Shown here: positions 41,583-50,449 of the stretch, piece by piece
How the letters are laid out: each line of letters begins with the position of its first letter
How positions within the stretch are numbered: position 1 is the stretch's first letter
Assembly (NCBI RefSeq): GCF_023229025.1
Contig: NZ_JALOAA010000005.1
Coordinates: 1 to 64,000, forward strand
Reading direction: 5' to 3'
DNA: 64,000 nt
Source of the DNA: Sulfurimonas sp.
GTDB taxonomy: Bacteria > Campylobacterota > Campylobacteria > Campylobacterales > Sulfurimonadaceae
The notes under the pieces: generated by a model
What the model saw: the letters and a program-made list of their open reading frames with translations, nothing else
Database searches by the model: none
Told to the model about the DNA's origin: nothing
Position numbers and translations under genes: made by a program

Positions 41583-42485
41583 CTAACTCATTGGTAATAA
41601 TTGTGGAATCATTAGCCATACATGCTTAACTATTGCAAGACCGACTAACGCTAAAATAGCTGCAAGCTTTAAAATACTCTCACTTTTGCTAACTCTGCTT
41701 AAAAGGATAAATAGCATCGGTAAAAGATATGCCATCCACTGACCTAGCCAGAACATAACCGTATATGGTCCGTCACCTTTAATGTAGCCGATAACTGCTG
41801 CTATCTCCTCTGCTTTCATTGCTCCAAAGATATACTCTGACATATAGATTATAAATGCCATTAAAGCACTTAGACCTAAAACAACTCCAAGAGTGTTTTT
41901 TGCTTCACTAGAGAGCTTGTTTCCTCCAAGAAGAATCATAGTTGCCGAACCCGCTAGAAGTGCTGCTAATATCATCTGAGCCGACTCTGCCGGCATCTGC
42001 CACAATTCACGAGCTGTACATTGAGCCATTAATGCAGCCGTATAAAGAGTTACCGGTATTGCAAGAATAGTGCTCCATAGCAGTACTTTGTCATATGTTT
42101 CATTGTTTTTCTTATATGCAAGAAATACAAGTAGAGTCAAAAGACCCAAAAATGCTGAAGCCATAAATGAACCCCAAGCAATTGCCGAAGACCAGCTAGA
42201 GTAAACAAATATGTGCCACATTCTAAATGGTTGATGCAAGTCTGCAAGCGTAAAGAGCAAGAAGATATTGATAAAAATAAACGCAACTATAGCAGTCGGC
42301 AACCTTAAATTTTTAACCGAATCTGGATACATTCTAAGAAGCATAAAGAGCATAAATATAACACCGGTACCAATACTTTTTGCCCACATATTTACCGTAA
42401 CTAACCAAGGCCAAACTATGCCTGGGATTCCTACATCTAGAGTAACCACAGCATTAGTTGCTGCTAATATTTCATGTGCCGCCAT
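41583..42485 (-). CDS. NrfD/PsrC-type quinone-interacting membrane subunit
   Basis: Membrane anchor of the molybdoenzyme that exchanges electrons with the quinone pool. The 300-residue protein has about eight to nine membrane helices, including VIFMLFMLLRMYPDSV, IVAFIFINIFLLFTLADL and MFWLGQWMAYLLPMLFIL. DLHQPFRMWHIF is a recognisable NrfD-family segment. The start overlaps the last codon of the iron-sulfur gene by one base. Confidence 0.9.
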   Translation of the reverse strand: MAAHEILAATNAVVTLDVGIPGIVWPWLVTVNMWAKSIGTGVIFMLFMLLRMYPDSVKNLRLPTAIVAFIFINIFLLFTLADLHQPFRMWHIFVYSSWSSAIAWGSFMASAFLGLLTLLVFLAYKKNNETYDKVLLWSTILAIPVTLYTAALMAQCTARELWQMPAESAQMILAALLAGSATMILLGGNKLSSEAKNTLGVVLGLSALMAFIIYMSEYIFGAMKAEEIAAVIGYIKGDGPYTVMFWLGQWMAYLLPMLFILLSRVSKSESILKLAAILALVGLAIVKHVWLMIPQLLPMS

Positions 42486-43126
42486 TAGTGGTGTCCTCCT
42501 ACAGGCATTTTAGATGTTATTTTACCAAATAAGTCATGACCTTCAGGACGGAACGATGCAAGTGGGTTAAGAGAGACATTACCGCCATTTACATAGTAGT
42601 GATGAGGATTAGTCCCTTTTTCAGGCTTACGTACTTGAACGTTACTTTGATTTGCTTGTATATACTTAGAGATATTTGAAGTCGGATCATCTAAGTCACC
42701 AAAAATATTTGCTTGAACAGGACAAGCAACAACACAAGCCGGCATCATAGATGAAGCAACACGGTGCGCACAATATGTACATTTGTCGGCAGTTTGTGTT
42801 TGAGGATCAATGTAAATTGCTCCATATGGACAAGCCATTACACAACCCGCACAACCGATACAGCGCTCTTTATCAATATTTACGATACCGTTATCTAAAT
42901 AGTGAAGTGCACTAACCGGACAAATTCTCTCACATGGTGCATTTTCACAATGGTTACATCTAAGTGGAGTAAATGTTCTTTTTGTCTCAGGAAATGTTCC
43001 CACATCTACATACTTAACACGAAGTCTCCATGTACTAAGTGGAACTTCATTTTCCACCTTACATGCGATTTCACACCCTTTACATCCCATACACAGATGT
43101 AAATCAACTAGGAAGCCTAATTGCAT
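42485..43126 (-). CDS. Four-cluster ferredoxin subunit (DmsB/PsrB/TtrB family)
   Basis: Electron-transfer subunit between the Mo site and the NrfD subunit. The 213 residues include sixteen Cys in four groups for 4Fe-4S clusters: CMGCKGCEIAC, CNHCENAPCERIC, CIGCAGCVMAC and CTYC followed by PACVVAC. It has no Tat signal and is probably exported with the catalytic subunit. First gene of the three-gene operon; AAGGAG lies upstream of its ATG. The 209-bp region before it holds the operon promoter; a TATACT near 43222 on the minus strand is a weak candidate. Confidence 0.93.
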   Translation of the reverse strand: MQLGFLVDLHLCMGCKGCEIACKVENEVPLSTWRLRVKYVDVGTFPETKRTFTPLRCNHCENAPCERICPVSALHYLDNGIVNIDKERCIGCAGCVMACPYGAIYIDPQTQTADKCTYCAHRVASSMMPACVVACPVQANIFGDLDDPTSNISKYIQANQSNVQVRKPEKGTNPHHYYVNGGNVSLNPLASFRPEGHDLFGKITSKMPVGGHH

Positions 43127-43319
43127 ATATTCTCCTTCTAGCCTAATCTATTAGACAAATGTTAGATTTATAACTACAGTTAATCTTTGAATAAAAAACC
43201 CTTATTTTAAAAAACGGAAGTTCTTACTACGAGTATACTATCTATATAAAGCTTAAATTAGTTATAAAAATGTGATAATTTTATAATATTTTCTATTATT
43301 GGGAATATTTGAAAAACAG

Positions 43320-43343
43320 AGAGCTGGGTAGTGCTTTAGCTCT
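43320..43343 (-). terminator. hisD terminator
   Basis: On the minus strand AGAGCT, a twelve-base loop and AGCTCT, followed by CTGTTTTT. The left arm overlaps the hisD stop codon. Confidence 0.7.
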
Positions 43344-44628
43344 TAAGCCTTACCCTGACTGACTCCTCATGTGCAGTCAATCCTTCTGTATTTGCAATTA
43401 ATGCGCATTCAGAGCCTATCTCGTTTATAGCTTTTTGGCTAAAATAGATAATTGAAGATTTTTTCATAAAGTTCTCTACTCCAAGCGGAGAGTAGAACTT
43501 TGCTGTTCCGCCTGTCGGAAGAGTATGGTTTGGACCTGCAATATAGTCGCCTATCGCTTCTGGGGTGTTATGTCCCAAGAAAATTGCTCCCGCGTGTTTT
43601 ATACTTGGTAGCAACTCAAAAGGAGATGTTGTCGCAACTTCTAAATGTTCCGGTGCTATCTCATTCATAAGAGCAACTGCTTCTTGCATGTCACTCGTTA
43701 CAATAATTGCCCCGCGCTTCTCTATCGACTCTCTTGCAATCTCTTGACGAGGGAGTTTTTTTAACCAAGTCTCTAGCTCAATCTTAACCTCATCCGCTAA
43801 TTTTTGCGACGGAGTTATTAGGATTGAACTTGCCATCTCGTCATGCTCTGCTTGAGAGAGCATATCGATTGCCATATGTGAAGGATTTGCGCTATCATCC
43901 GCCAAAATTCCAATCTCACTCGGACCTGCAATCATGTCAATGTTGACCTCGCCAAAAACCATCTTTTTTGCAGTCGCTACAAATATGTTGCCCGGTCCCG
44001 TAATTACATCAACTTTGGGAATAGTTTGTGTACCATACGCCATTGCGGCTATTGCACTCGCACCGCCTACTTTATATACTTCGCTAACTCCACACAGGTG
44101 ACAAGCGGCAAGCAGAAGTTCATTTGGTTCGTTTTGTGGTGTCGGTGTACATATGACTATATTTTTTACTCCGGCAACTTGAGCAGGAATTACATTCATG
44201 AGAAGTGATGAGGGATAAGCCGCTTTTCCTCCCGGGATATAAAGCCCTGCACTATCAACAGCTGTAGCCTTTTGACCCAAAATAGTTCCATTCTCTTCAG
44301 TGTCAAACCAAGATTTGGGCTTCTGCTTTTCATGGTAACTTTTTATTCTCTCATATGCCAAATGCAAGGAGTCCTTTAACTTATTGTCAATATTGTTATA
44401 CGCTTTTTCCATAGCCTCAACAGATATTTTCAAATCTTCATCACTCTTTGGAGTCCAGTTGTCAAATTTGACAATATGGCGTTTTAGTGCATCGTTTTTC
44501 TCATCTCTTATTTCGCTGATAATATTTCCGACAATAACACTTACCGACTCTATATCCATCTTGCCTCTTTTTAGAAGCTCGTCAAAATCTGCTTTAAAAC
44601 TACTGCTTTTTGAATTTGTAAAAATCAT
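43336..44628 (-). CDS. hisD: Histidinol dehydrogenase
   Basis: Zn- and NAD-dependent oxidation of L-histidinol to histidine. The 430-residue protein shows YIPGGKAAYPSSLLM, VITGPGNIFVATAKKMVFG, IDMIAGPSEIGILAD (NAD binding), LSQAEHDEMASSILIT and IAPEHLEV, with the metal-binding Gln/His and catalytic Glu-His. Its start overlaps the stop of the thioredoxin-like gene by four bases, so it closes the aroK-trx-hisD operon. No other his genes are in the window. Confidence 0.97.
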   Translation of the reverse strand: MIFTNSKSSSFKADFDELLKRGKMDIESVSVIVGNIISEIRDEKNDALKRHIVKFDNWTPKSDEDLKISVEAMEKAYNNIDNKLKDSLHLAYERIKSYHEKQKPKSWFDTEENGTILGQKATAVDSAGLYIPGGKAAYPSSLLMNVIPAQVAGVKNIVICTPTPQNEPNELLLAACHLCGVSEVYKVGGASAIAAMAYGTQTIPKVDVITGPGNIFVATAKKMVFGEVNIDMIAGPSEIGILADDSANPSHMAIDMLSQAEHDEMASSILITPSQKLADEVKIELETWLKKLPRQEIARESIEKRGAIIVTSDMQEAVALMNEIAPEHLEVATTSPFELLPSIKHAGAIFLGHNTPEAIGDYIAGPNHTLPTGGTAKFYSPLGVENFMKKSSIIYFSQKAINEIGSECALIANTEGLTAHEESVRVRLKS

Positions 44629-45047
44629 TTTTTTTCTATTTCCTTATTAAACTCTTCCTCAACAATAGAGAGAGCTTTTAAAAAATTCTCTGCATTCATC
44701 GCACCCATTAGCGGCTCATACATAGGCTCGCCGTTTGGCATTAAAAACCAGATAGCCGGAGTTCCCGGTCTCCATAGCTCTGTCGGTAGATAGTCGTTTT
44801 CATCGCTATAAGATATGACCGATACGAAATTTTTATTGAGCTCCTCTATTACTTTTGCATCTTTAAATGTAGTATTATCCAAAATTACACAATATTTACA
44901 AGCGTGGCTTGATGAGACAAAAAGAATCGGCTTTGTACTCTGTTGCGCAACCTTAATCCCTTCATGATAATCCTTCATCCACTTTATCTCCGATGCAAAG
45001 AGATTAATCAATATACCTAGTACCAAAAATATAAAAATTTTACGCAT
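44625..45047 (-). CDS. Periplasmic thioredoxin-fold protein (Thioredoxin_7 / SoxW-like)
   Basis: The 140-residue precursor has a signal peptide (KIFIFLVLGILINLFASE) and a thioredoxin fold with the CxxC motif SSSHACKYCVILDNTTF. RPGTPAIWFLMPNGEPM carries the cis-Pro. The length and motif resemble the small periplasmic thioredoxins of the DUF255/SoxW type in sulfur oxidisers. It is sandwiched with overlaps between aroK (eight bases) and hisD (four bases), which reflects operon packing rather than a shared pathway. Confidence 0.82.
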   Translation of the reverse strand: MRKIFIFLVLGILINLFASEIKWMKDYHEGIKVAQQSTKPILFVSSSHACKYCVILDNTTFKDAKVIEELNKNFVSVISYSDENDYLPTELWRPGTPAIWFLMPNGEPMYEPLMGAMNAENFLKALSIVEEEFNKEIEKK

Positions 45048-45564
45048 ACTCTTTTACCTTTTTTAGAAGTTCCTTAGCACACTCAAGCGCACTCTTATTA
45101 GTTACGTCAATTGTAATATCTGCAACAGCCATATACTCGGGTAAGCGCTCATTATATAGCTCTTTTGCCCTGCTTAAATCATTTAACAACGGTCTTTTTT
45201 TAAGTTTTTTTGACGCATTTGGATGAGTTTTTATCCGTTTTAGTATTTTATCAAAAGGTGAGTTTAAAAAAACAACAATCCCTATCTCTTTTAAGTTCTC
45301 TTGCTTATAAAATCCGCCGCCGGTTGAGATAAGGGTGTTATTAACACTATTTTCTAGCCACACAGAAACCTTTTTTTCAAGCTTTCTAAAATACTCTTCG
45401 CCGCTTTGTTCAAAGATTTTTTTAACGGTTCTATTCTCCATACTCTCTATCAAATCATCGGTATCTACTGATATATAATTAGATATTTTTACAACCTCAC
45501 GAGCAACGCTACCCTTGCCAACACCCATGAAGCCTATTAATATAATATTTCTATGACTCGGCAC
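45040..45564 (-). CDS. aroK: Shikimate kinase
   Basis: Phosphorylates shikimate in the chorismate pathway. The 174-residue P-loop kinase shows GFMGVGKGSVAREV (Walker A), SVDTDDLIE (Mg/shikimate Asp), EEYFRKLE (Arg), STGGGFY (Walker B-like), and KKRPLLND for the lid. First gene of the aroK-trx-hisD operon; it is separated by 28 bases from the membrane-protein gene upstream on the same strand. Confidence 0.95.
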   Translation of the reverse strand: MPSHRNIILIGFMGVGKGSVAREVVKISNYISVDTDDLIESMENRTVKKIFEQSGEEYFRKLEKKVSVWLENSVNNTLISTGGGFYKQENLKEIGIVVFLNSPFDKILKRIKTHPNASKKLKKRPLLNDLSRAKELYNERLPEYMAVADITIDVTNKSALECAKELLKKVKEYA

Positions 45565-45592
45565 TATGTATCTCCTTGCATTTTAATTATTA

Positions 45593-46897
45593 TCACTTCT
45601 GCTGTTGTGTTGTAGCTGCAAACATGCTCATGTCAAAATCAGGTTTGGTCTTGATTGTTTTGAGATATATCAAAACAGGACTGATGACATTGTACTCTAA
45701 TATTAACATACTGATAATAAAAGCAATAGCAGATAGTGACAGAAGGTATGGTGCAAAAAATGAGACAACAAAGCCTATAAGAGAGATTATAAAGAGCACA
45801 AATTGCGCTGTTGCAAGCCTCTTGTTTATCATCTCATTCATTGTAGGGATACTCATATATCCCTTTGCATTAAGATGAAACCAGACTAAAAACGGAACTA
45901 TTTTGTATAACATACCCGTCATAATGGAGAGTATAAACCCTCCGCCTATCATAACAGAGACTATCACTATATACTCAGAGTTGAAAAAATCGTTTATAAC
46001 CCATGAGAAAGCACCCAAAGTCATAAAAACAGAAGCGCTCCTCCAGTACCAGATTGTTATGTCACTAACTTTTCTACGGCGTGTATTTAGTTTAATATGC
46101 ACGGTTGTAGCAAATGCCCAAAAAAATGTAATAATCCAAATTTTTGCAACAATTGCGTATGAATCTAAAAAAAGATTTAAAACCATCCAAAAGAGGAGTC
46201 CTAAGCTTATGAGCAGAACAACTCTCTGCTTACAAAATCGCTTAAACTTCGGTGCTACATAAAACATAGGCAGTATATGAAAAGCGACTCCGATAATCAA
46301 AATTCCGGCAAAACCGAAAATTGCCCAAACACTATGAGTATTTGCAAAAAAGAGATGAGACTCAGAAAAATTTCCAACTCCGTAAGATGCTAAGAGGTGA
46401 ACTCCAATTAATGTAATTAAAAGGGCAAAAATAAGAGAGGTAATCATAGCCTTTATGCTTGGAGTAAAATTTATAACGTTTTTTAGGGCAAGCAGCATAG
46501 AGATTATAGTAATTAAAAAACCGCCTCCAAGCAGAGCAGATGCGGCAAATATCAATATTTGAATGTTTAGCCAGAGTCCAAATATCATAGATAAAACACC
46601 GCTTAGCAGAAATGTATATGAGAGCCTAGAGACAAAATCCACTTTTGCAATTTTAACTCCGGCTAAGACCGGTAACATCTGAGTAAGCGCTCCAAACATT
46701 ACAAAACTTAAAAAGCCGATAGTTATAGCATGCGTTATTACGATTGCTTCTATGGAGTGCCTGCTCGCCAAAGACGCAGCATCACTAAAGAGTATTAAAA
46801 CTCCGGCTAAGATTGCAAAAAGAGGTGCTGTTAAAAAAAATCTAATCGGTGCCGATATCGGTGGCGCTTGATCTACAGATAGTCCGTTAAAATCCAA
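45593..46897 (-). CDS. Polytopic membrane protein, possibly NnrS or heme-copper-oxidase-like
   Basis: The 434-residue protein has about twelve membrane helices. Helices carry conserved-looking His residues: VITHAITIGFLSFVMFGAL, FANTHSVWAIFGF, GVAFHILPMF and VWFHLNAKG. This pattern recalls the NnrS family and the CcoN-like superfamily, both heme-binding, but identity was not confirmed. It lies directly downstream of a hemerythrin gene (15 bases), suggesting a shared role with O2 or NO. Confidence 0.65.
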   Translation of the reverse strand: MDFNGLSVDQAPPISAPIRFFLTAPLFAILAGVLILFSDAASLASRHSIEAIVITHAITIGFLSFVMFGALTQMLPVLAGVKIAKVDFVSRLSYTFLLSGVLSMIFGLWLNIQILIFAASALLGGGFLITIISMLLALKNVINFTPSIKAMITSLIFALLITLIGVHLLASYGVGNFSESHLFFANTHSVWAIFGFAGILIIGVAFHILPMFYVAPKFKRFCKQRVVLLISLGLLFWMVLNLFLDSYAIVAKIWIITFFWAFATTVHIKLNTRRRKVSDITIWYWRSASVFMTLGAFSWVINDFFNSEYIVIVSVMIGGGFILSIMTGMLYKIVPFLVWFHLNAKGYMSIPTMNEMINKRLATAQFVLFIISLIGFVVSFFAPYLLSLSAIAFIISMLILEYNVISPVLIYLKTIKTKPDFDMSMFAATTQQQK

Positions 46898-46912
46898 ATC
46901 TATATCTCTTCT

Positions 46913-47353
46913 TTACTCTACAATCATAGAGTTCATCATATCTACGATACGCTCAGAGTCTGCACTTAGATGCTGCTGTGCCATGGTGTAGAGCATCTGC
47001 TCCTCTTTCATGTTGTGTTGCTGCATTAAAATCATCAACGTTTCGCTGCTTCCAAAAAATTTATCTTTATCTTTATCATCTATTGCTTCTCCCATGTCCG
47101 AGATTAGATTTCTCATCTGCGCGTGTTCATGTCTCATCATAGCAGTCGGCCCTTGCGTCATTCCCGTTTTTTGCTCAAACTCTAAAAACATAACACGCTC
47201 TTCCATCTGAAAGTGTCTCTCTGTCGCATTAGCAAACTCTTCATATGCCTCTTTTGCACTCTGTATATCTTTTGTTACTGCATCTTCCATGCTTGCAAAC
47301 AGCTCATCACAACGACCATGGTCTGTGCTTAAATACTCTTTTATACTGCTCAT
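46913..47353 (-). CDS. Hemerythrin-like (HHE) di-iron protein
   Basis: The 146-residue four-helix protein has the HHE ligand pattern: STDHGRCDELF, RHFQMEERVMFLEFE, MMRHEHAQMRNL and QQHNMKEEQML. It is cytoplasmic. Such proteins bind O2, sense redox state or protect against NO or Fe-S damage. It shares an operon with the polytopic membrane protein and is divergent from ctp. Confidence 0.88.
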   Translation of the reverse strand: MSSIKEYLSTDHGRCDELFASMEDAVTKDIQSAKEAYEEFANATERHFQMEERVMFLEFEQKTGMTQGPTAMMRHEHAQMRNLISDMGEAIDDKDKDKFFGSSETLMILMQQHNMKEEQMLYTMAQQHLSADSERIVDMMNSMIVE

Positions 47354-47438
47354 TGTTTTTATGCCTTATTTAATTAAATTTTCGTATTATATTAAAAGTA
47401 ATTTAAATAAAAATTACTATATATCAATTTCATTCAAG

Positions 47439-47467
47439 TTGTTATTTAAACAGCTTTTTACTATAAT
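47439..47467 (+). promoter_or_regulatory. Promoter of the ctp-pur operon
   Basis: TTGTTA (47439-47444), a 17-base spacer and TATAAT (47462-47467). The start site should be near 47474, about 22 bases before the ctp ATG. Confidence 0.65.
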
Positions 47468-47495
47468 GTCCTTTTTACTTCATATAGGAAAAATA

Positions 47496-48812
47496 ATGAA
47501 AAATAAAAAACTACTTACCCTTGGTTTTGCCTCTGTAACGGTTGCCTTGGCTCTACTGTTTTCAACAAATCTTTTTGCTTCTGACGCGGAGAAAACGAAA
47601 AGCAAAGAGGCGTCTAGGCTTGAATCTTTAGCAAAATTTACAAAAGTCATAAGCATTGTCGAGCAGTATAATGTAGATGACATAACTATTGAAGAGCTAA
47701 TGGATAAAGCACTTGAGGGAATGATGAGCAACTTAGATGCCCACTCAAACTACTTAACACAAAAAGATTATAAAAATTTAAAAGTTCAAACAAACGGCGA
47801 GTTTGGCGGTCTTGGCATTACAGTCGGAATCAGAGACGGTGCACTTACCGTAATTGCTCCTATTGAAGGCACTCCGGCTGACAAAGCAGGCATAGAAGCC
47901 GGAGATATTATTTTAAAAATAAATAAAGAATCAACTCTTAACATGACAATCGATGAAGCCGTTTCTATCATGAGAGGAAAAGTCGGTACTCCTATTGAGC
48001 TAATGGTTGTAAGAGAGGGTGAGAGCAAGCCTCTGACAATTAAAATAGTAAGAGGAATCATCACTATTGAGTCGGTATATGCAAAATCTATAGGCAATGA
48101 CATACAGTATATACGCGTAACAAGCTTTGATAAGAAAGTTGATGAAGAGATTTCAAAAGCTATCAAGAAAAGAAAATCATCAACAAAAGGTATTGTTCTT
48201 GACTTAAGAAACAATCCCGGCGGACTTCTTGATCAAGCTGTCGGACTCGTAGATATGTTTGTTGATGAAGGAGACATAGTTTCTCAAAAAGGTAGAAACA
48301 AGGCAGATGATGAGATATACTCTGCAAAAAGCTCAAATACCTTAACGGATGTCCCTTTAGTTGTCCTTGTAAATGGAGGAAGTGCGAGTGCTAGTGAGAT
48401 TGTAAGCGGGTCGCTTCAAGATCATAAGCGAGCTATTGTAGTAGGTCAAAACACCTTTGGAAAGGGAAGCGTTCAGGTGGTACTTCCTATAACGGAAGAG
48501 GAAGCTATTAAACTTACAATTGCAAGATACTACCTTCCAAGCGGACGAACAATTCAAGCTCTTGGAGTAAAGCCTGATATAGAGGTATTTCCAGGTGAAG
48601 CAACGGTAAATAAAAATGAATTTGCTATAAAAGAGGCTGACTTAAAGAAACACCTAGAAGAAGAACTAGAAAAAGTTGACGGTAAAAAAGAGGAGAAAGA
48701 GACTCAAAAAGACTCAAAATACATCATAACTGATGAGATGATAAATAAAGACATGCAACTAAAAGTCGGTGTTGATATTTTAAAAGCATTAATTATTACA
48801 AAAGGATTATAA
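47496..48812 (+). CDS. ctpA: C-terminal processing protease (S41 family)
   Basis: Periplasmic PDZ protease that trims exported proteins. It is 438 residues from ATG 47496, which has AGGA six bases upstream; an earlier in-frame start at 47289 lies inside the hemerythrin gene and before the promoter. The signal peptide reads FASVTVALALLFSTNLFAS. The PDZ domain contains GTPADKAGIEAGDIILKI. The catalytic region has NGGSASASEIVSGSLQDHK (Ser) and GQNTFGKGSVQ (Lys). First gene of a seven-gene operon with purC, purS and purQ. Confidence 0.95.
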   Translation: MKNKKLLTLGFASVTVALALLFSTNLFASDAEKTKSKEASRLESLAKFTKVISIVEQYNVDDITIEELMDKALEGMMSNLDAHSNYLTQKDYKNLKVQTNGEFGGLGITVGIRDGALTVIAPIEGTPADKAGIEAGDIILKINKESTLNMTIDEAVSIMRGKVGTPIELMVVREGESKPLTIKIVRGIITIESVYAKSIGNDIQYIRVTSFDKKVDEEISKAIKKRKSSTKGIVLDLRNNPGGLLDQAVGLVDMFVDEGDIVSQKGRNKADDEIYSAKSSNTLTDVPLVVLVNGGSASASEIVSGSLQDHKRAIVVGQNTFGKGSVQVVLPITEEEAIKLTIARYYLPSGRTIQALGVKPDIEVFPGEATVNKNEFAIKEADLKKHLEEELEKVDGKKEEKETQKDSKYIITDEMINKDMQLKVGVDILKALIITKGL

Positions 48813-48816
48813 AAAG

Positions 48817-49530
48817 ATGCAAAAGAGAGAGGTCCTCTACGAGGGAAAAGCAAAAAAACTGTTTACGACTGATGATGAAAACCTTCTTATCTCAGAGTTT
48901 AAAGATGACTTGACTGCGTTTAACGGAGAGAAAAAATCTAGCGAAGCGGGAAAAGGTGCGCTTAACAACAAGATTTCAACAGAACTCTTTAAGCTTTTAG
49001 AGGCAGAGGGCATACAGACACACTTTGTAAAGATGCTTGATGATAACCATATGCTTCATAAAAAGACAGAGGTTATTCTCATAGAAGTTATCGTTCGCAA
49101 TATTGCAACGGGCAGTCTAAGCCGTAACCTAGGTATAAAAGATGGAACGGTTCTTCCTTTTACTCTAGTTGAGTTTGACTACAAGAATGATGCATTGGGT
49201 GATCCTAAACTAAACGACCAACATGCACTTATCCTCGGTTTGGTTAATTTTCAAGATGAGCTTGACAAACTTCGCCGAATGGCAAGACAGATAAATGATA
49301 TCCTTAAGCCTTATTTCGCCTCTAAAGGTCTTAATCTAGTTGACTTTAAACTTGAGTTTGGAAAAGATAGTAGCGGCAATATTATTCTTATAGATGAGAT
49401 TAGCCCTGACAATTGCCGTTTTTGGGATATGGCAAGCGGTGAAAAGATGGATAAGGACAGATTCCGTCAAGGTTTAGGCGGACTAACTGTTGCATACGAA
49501 CAAGTTTTAAATAGAATTTTAGGGAAATAA
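48817..49530 (+). CDS. purC: SAICAR synthetase
   Basis: ATP-dependent joining of aspartate to CAIR in purine synthesis. The 237-residue protein starts REVLYEGKAKKLFTTDDENL and has EVIVRNIATGSLSRNLG and LIDEISPDNCRFWD. It lies four bases after ctp and two before purS; AAGGA lies within the ctp end. Confidence 0.97.
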   Translation: MQKREVLYEGKAKKLFTTDDENLLISEFKDDLTAFNGEKKSSEAGKGALNNKISTELFKLLEAEGIQTHFVKMLDDNHMLHKKTEVILIEVIVRNIATGSLSRNLGIKDGTVLPFTLVEFDYKNDALGDPKLNDQHALILGLVNFQDELDKLRRMARQINDILKPYFASKGLNLVDFKLEFGKDSSGNIILIDEISPDNCRFWDMASGEKMDKDRFRQGLGGLTVAYEQVLNRILGK

Positions 49531-49532
49531 AG

Positions 49533-49778
49533 ATGATGAAAGTTATAGTAAACGTATTTTTAAAAGCCGGAGTATTAGACTCTCAAGGTAAAGCCGTCCA
49601 CCATGCATTAGAGTCTCTGCACTTTAATAATGTAAGTGATGTTCGTATCGGAAAGCAGATAGTTTTGAACCTAGATGAGAGTGATGAGACAAAAGCTATG
49701 GCAGATGTTACAAAGATGTGCGAAGAGCTTCTTGCAAACACCGTAATTGAAGACTACAACATAGAGTTGGTAAAATGA
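49533..49778 (+). CDS. purS: FGAM synthase subunit PurS
   Basis: A small structural subunit that joins PurQ and small PurL. The 81-residue protein shows VIVNVFLKAGVLDSQGKAVH and the middle segment VSDVRIGKQIVL. Two consecutive ATG codons (49533, 49536) could serve as start. The stop overlaps the purQ start by four bases (ATGA). Confidence 0.95.
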   Translation: MMKVIVNVFLKAGVLDSQGKAVHHALESLHFNNVSDVRIGKQIVLNLDESDETKAMADVTKMCEELLANTVIEDYNIELVK

Positions 49779-50449
49779 AAGTAACTATTTTACAGTTTCC
49801 CGGCACGAACTGCGAATATGATACACAGTATGCTTTTGAAAAACTTGGCGCTAAAACGGAGATTTTATGGCATAAGTCGCAGAGTGTTCCATCTGACACA
49901 GACCTCTTAGTAGTTGCCGGAGGATTTAGCTATGGAGACTACTTAAGAAGCGGAGCTATTGCAAAATTCTCTCCCGTTATGAAGGCAGTGGCAAAATATG
50001 CAAACAGCGGTGGAAAAGTTTTAGGTATCTGTAACGGATTTCAAGTTTTAACTGAAGCAGGGCTGCTTCCCGGTGCGCTAAAGAGAAACGAGAGCCTTCA
50101 CTTTATCTCAAAGCATCATCACCTAAAAGTTATAGATAACGACAATATATTTTTAGAAGAGTTGAGCAACGGTGATGTTGTAAATATTCCAATAGCTCAT
50201 CATGACGGAAACTACTATATAGATCAAGACGGTCTAAAAGAGCTTTATGAAAATAATCAAGTTCTTTTAAAGTATTGCGATGAAGATGGGGATATTAAAA
50301 ATCCAAACGGCAGTATAGACGCTATTGCAGGAATCTGTAACAGAGAGAGAAATGTTTTTGGACTTATGCCTCACCCTGAACGTGCAATGGAAAAAATTCT
50401 CGGAAGCGATGACGGACTTAAGATGTTACAAGGATTTCTAAAAGCGTGA
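49775..50449 (+). CDS. purQ: FGAM synthase glutamine amidotransferase subunit PurQ
   Basis: Class I glutaminase that feeds ammonia to PurL. The 224-residue protein shows FPGTNCEYDT, AGGFSYGDYLRSGAIA, LGICNGFQVLTEAG (nucleophile Cys) and LMPHPERAM (His-Glu). It pairs with purS here and purL at 3211. Its TGA overlaps the GTG of the next gene. Confidence 0.97.
   Translation: MKVTILQFPGTNCEYDTQYAFEKLGAKTEILWHKSQSVPSDTDLLVVAGGFSYGDYLRSGAIAKFSPVMKAVAKYANSGGKVLGICNGFQVLTEAGLLPGALKRNESLHFISKHHHLKVIDNDNIFLEELSNGDVVNIPIAHHDGNYYIDQDGLKELYENNQVLLKYCDEDGDIKNPNGSIDAIAGICNRERNVFGLMPHPERAMEKILGSDDGLKMLQGFLKA

Noticed and set aside
45593..46897. Confident NnrS assignment
   Set aside because: The His pattern is only similar; the characteristic NnrS N-terminal HxxEM-type motif was not seen, so the call is left open.
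47289..47495. Upstream in-frame extension of ctpA
   Set aside because: It runs through the divergent hemerythrin gene and the ctp promoter. The ATG at 47496 has a ribosome site and begins a normal signal peptide.
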